DNA of 64,000 nucleotides, taken from positions 177,658 through 241,657 of the forward strand of contig NZ_QPHL01000014.1 in the NCBI RefSeq assembly GCF_003335675.1, written 5' to 3'. Position 1 is the stretch's first letter. Each line of letters begins with the position of its first letter. The DNA is from Winogradskyella sp. KYW1333. GTDB lineage: Bacteria > Bacteroidota > Bacteroidia > Flavobacteriales > Flavobacteriaceae. A program made the translations under genes and the position numbers. This document shows, in pieces, positions 61,518 to 64,000 of the stretch. Under the pieces are notes generated by a model. That model did not search any database and had not been told where the DNA came from. It saw only the letters and a program-made list of their open reading frames with translations.

Positions 61518-64000
61518 ATGAAGAGAATAAGTTCACTATTTTTATTTCTATTTATTTGTGCAACATTATTAGCTCAAAATGAAGCTTCCTTTTGGTACTT
61601 TGGCCAAAATGCTGGTGTACGTTTTGATGCCGATTTAGGTACTGTAACTGCAGTAACAGATGGACAATTAAGTACGTTGGAAGGTTGTACTTCCATTTCA
61701 GATGAGGATGGTAATTTATTATTCTATTCTGACGGTAGTACAATTTGGAACAGAAACCATCAAGTAATGCTTAATGGTACTGGTCTGAAAGGTGACGATT
61801 CAAGTACATCATCTGGTCTTATTGTTCCAAAACCCCAAGATCCTACTTTTTATTATTTATTCACAGTTGACGAACCACATCATAACAATACGTCAGCATT
61901 TCCTACCATGAGTGCTAATGATGGCATCAATGATGGCTTTATGTATTCTAGAATTAATATTCTAGATGATGGTGGATTGGGTGCTGTTGATGCAACAGAA
62001 AAAAATGTTCCATTAGTAACATATGACCCAACAAATCAGCTTGAAAGCGAACTAAAATGTTCTGAAAAAATTACAGCTGTAAGAGCAGATGATTGCTCTT
62101 CATTTTGGGTCTTGACTCATTTTGGAGATACCTTTTACGCCTTTAAAATAGATGAAAATGGTGTAAACACCACTCCAGTAACATCTACAGTTGGACCAAA
62201 TATTCCGGTTGAAGGGTATAGACGAAATGCTTTAGGCTATTTAAAAGCCTCTCCTGATGGCACCAAACTTATTTCAGCAAATTTCGGAGAATCAACGATT
62301 CTTAATGAAGATGCCGGTGGTGGTATTTATTTATTTGATTTTAATAATGACACTGGAGTTGTCTCAAATCCATTAGAAATTTATAGTGCCCAAAATAATA
62401 ATAGTCCATATGGTGTAGAATTCTCGGCAGAAAATAGAAAAGCATATGCTACCATTGGTTTTGGGCCTGGTGGTGGTGGTACTAGCCAAGTTCTTCAATG
62501 GGATTTAGAAAGTGCTGATATCCCTAATTCTCTGCAAGTTATACACACATCAAATACGATTAGTGCAGGTGCATTACAACTTGGTATAGATAGAAGAATA
62601 TACAGAGCACAATTCAGCTTTGTAGGTGACAATAATGTTTCTCGTTACTTAGGTGTAATTGAAAACCCAGAAGCAGATGGAAATGATATAATATATAATG
62701 AGCAAGGTGTGTTTTTAAGTACAAATCCTCTTGGTCTAAATACAAGTAGGATCGGATTACCACCTTTTATTCAGTCATTATTTAATTCTCAAACCGATAT
62801 TATAAGGAATGGTATAAGTACCACAGAGCTGAGACTATGTACAGGAGATTCTTACACATTACAAGCAGACGATTTACTTGGTGCTGACTATGTATGGTCA
62901 TTTAACGGCGTACCTATTGCCGGAAATAATCAAGCAGAATTATTTGTAGATACACCTGGATTCTATGAAGTTTTTATTGAACCTAATAATGGTGAATGCC
63001 CAATTGAAGGCAGTGCTGTGGTTGGAATTTTTGAGATTCCTGTTGCTAATCCATTAACTGATGTAACACTGTGTGATGATAACTTTAATGATGGTGTCAC
63101 CGAATTTCTTTTTACTGATAAAAATCAAGAAGCTCTACTTAATCAAGACACTCAAAGTTTTATTGTTGGCTATTACGAATCTTTAGATGATGCAACAAAT
63201 AAAGAAAATGAAATTTCTTTGCCTTATACTAATATATCTAATCCACAAACCATTTATGTAAGAGTAGACAATATTAATAATACCAATTGTTTTGATATCA
63301 ATTCATTTGAAATTGATGTATTTGACACACCGCAAATCGCAGATATTAATGATGAAATATTTTGTGACAATTTTGGTGATCCAACAGATGGTATTGCAGA
63401 AATTGATTTGAATACGTTAATTCCAAATATACTTGGCCAACAAGATGAGTCTCAAATAAATGTAACATTTCATAATACTCAAAATGATGCGGATATAGGC
63501 AATGCGCCTGTTGCTTTAAATTACATTAATACTGATGCATTCAATGAAACAATATTTATAAGAGCTGAAAACACATTAAATTCCGCATGTTTTAGAACAA
63601 GAGCATTCAATTTAATAGTTAATCCTATTCCAGAAGCCAATGATGTTTCTGTGTTGCAGTGCGATGAGGATGGCATACCAGAAGGCTTTACCGTTTTCAA
63701 TATCAACCAGCTCCTCGATGATATTACGGGTGGCAACCCTCAGGTAAACGTGGATTACTATCTCTCCCAAGCGGATGCAGATACTGAGTCCAACCCAATC
63801 GAAGGCGATGCCTTTGAGAACTTTGTCAATCCTCAGGTGATCATCGCTCGTATTACTAATCCTTCAACAGGATGTTTCGATTTCTGCGAGGTATCTTTGG
63901 AGGTAAGCCTAACCGAAACTAACGATGCCAGCCTTACCGCATGCGACGACGATGGACAGGAAGACGGTTTCACAAGCTTTCAGCTATCCGATGCGGACGG
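61518..64000 (+). CDS. Secreted modular repeat protein, probable T9SS type B cargo (C-terminus off window)
   Basis: The frame opens MKRISSLFLFLFICATLLAQ (signal peptide) and runs to the window edge without a stop, at least 827 residues. The first 430 residues look like a beta-propeller-like domain (ASFWYFGQNAGVRFD, GNLLFYSDGSTIWNRN, LGYLKASPDGTKLISANFGE). A PKD/Ig-like segment follows (LCTGDSYTLQADDLLGADYV). From about residue 515 a repeat of about 97 residues begins, with cysteines at 63072, 63363, 63660 and 63942 in LCDDNFNDG, FCDNFGD, QCDEDGIPEGFTVF and ACDDDGQEDGFTSF. In flavobacteria such proteins usually end in a gliding-associated type B sorting domain, not seen here. Units 3 and 4 are markedly more GC-rich. 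Confidence 0.85.
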   Translation, partial: MKRISSLFLFLFICATLLAQNEASFWYFGQNAGVRFDADLGTVTAVTDGQLSTLEGCTSISDEDGNLLFYSDGSTIWNRNHQVMLNGTGLKGDDSSTSSGLIVPKPQDPTFYYLFTVDEPHHNNTSAFPTMSANDGINDGFMYSRINILDDGGLGAVDATEKNVPLVTYDPTNQLESELKCSEKITAVRADDCSSFWVLTHFGDTFYAFKIDENGVNTTPVTSTVGPNIPVEGYRRNALGYLKASPDGTKLISANFGESTILNEDAGGGIYLFDFNNDTGVVSNPLEIYSAQNNNSPYGVEFSAENRKAYATIGFGPGGGGTSQVLQWDLESADIPNSLQVIHTSNTISAGALQLGIDRRIYRAQFSFVGDNNVSRYLGVIENPEADGNDIIYNEQGVFLSTNPLGLNTSRIGLPPFIQSLFNSQTDIIRNGISTTELRLCTGDSYTLQADDLLGADYVWSFNGVPIAGNNQAELFVDTPGFYEVFIEPNNGECPIEGSAVVGIFEIPVANPLTDVTLCDDNFNDGVTEFLFTDKNQEALLNQDTQSFIVGYYESLDDATNKENEISLPYTNISNPQTIYVRVDNINNTNCFDINSFEIDVFDTPQIADINDEIFCDNFGDPTDGIAEIDLNTLIPNILGQQDESQINVTFHNTQNDADIGNAPVALNYINTDAFNETIFIRAENTLNSACFRTRAFNLIVNPIPEANDVSVLQCDEDGIPEGFTVFNINQLLDDITGGNPQVNVDYYLSQADADTESNPIEGDAFENFVNPQVIIARITNPSTGCFDFCEVSLEVSLTETNDASLTACDDDGQEDGFTSFQLSDAD

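Noticed and set aside
63521..63736. 71-residue minus-strand reading frame
   Set aside because: It is antisense to the continuous repeat protein; shadow.
1..64000. tRNA, rRNA or CRISPR loci
   Set aside because: No GTTCGANTC-type T-arm with a matching acceptor stem, no rRNA-like sequence and no regularly spaced short repeats were noticed on either strand.

Overview
The window looks like chromosomal DNA from a marine-type member of the Flavobacteriaceae (Bacteroidota). The base composition is AT-rich. Start codons mostly lack Shine-Dalgarno sequences, and several genes instead carry the Bacteroidota -7 element TAnnTTTG, in some cases with TTG about 19 bases upstream. Gene content agrees: a gliding-motility PPIase (GldI), DUF2141, DUF3810, DUF5606 and DUF349 proteins, 2TM-domain proteins, a LETM1-like protein, an OstA-like protein, and a large secreted repeat protein of the kind usually exported by the type IX system. 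No tRNA, rRNA, CRISPR array or intact transposase was seen.

Layout. 1-6.1 kb: a partial VWA protein, a secreted BNR/Asp-box protein, a Crp/Fnr regulator, a decayed CcoI-type copper P-ATPase, and a Cu/Zn superoxide dismutase lipoprotein. 6.2-11.6 kb: a LETM1-like gene facing a seven-gene minus-strand operon (DUF2141, TPR-like, LytS-type kinase fused to a 2TM domain, three stand-alone 2TM proteins, LytTR regulator). 11.8-15.1 kb: a serine hydrolase, then two accessory genes (CPBP protease, VOC protein) whose spacers carry inverted repeats like cassette boundaries. 15.2-28 kb: ndk, an nrnA-like/gldI/PPIase operon, pepD, DUF3810, a pair of secreted amidohydrolases, an RNA methyltransferase and an M48 protease.

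28-32.5 kb is the most accessory-looking stretch: an HxlR regulator divergent from two secreted proteins, a GH16 lipoprotein, and about 0.7 kb of decayed reading frames. 32.6-45.9 kb is housekeeping: rel, fur, purA, an OstA-like gene, a class III aminotransferase, a TPR protein, a tandem DUF368 pair, aroE and DUF349. 46.2-49.6 kb: mazG, DUF5606, def, ruvX and dapD. 49.7-54.8 kb is a cell-surface glycan island (ATP-grasp, Stealth phosphotransferase, three GT2 enzymes, a KdkA/InaA-like kinase). 55-61.4 kb: CCA-adding enzyme, GNAT, heme A synthase, a pRiA4b ORF-3 family protein, an unknown conserved-looking protein and an ABC transporter. The window ends inside a secreted protein with repeats of about 97 residues, whose last units are markedly more GC-rich than everything before them.

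The observations most worth following up are the 2TM/LytTR sensory operon with its kinase-2TM fusion, the orphaned Fnr/CcoI remnant with a palindromic operator candidate, the cassette-like boundaries near 13.6-15.1 kb, and the GC break inside the terminal repeat protein. All functional calls rest on motif recognition by eye; no database search was run.
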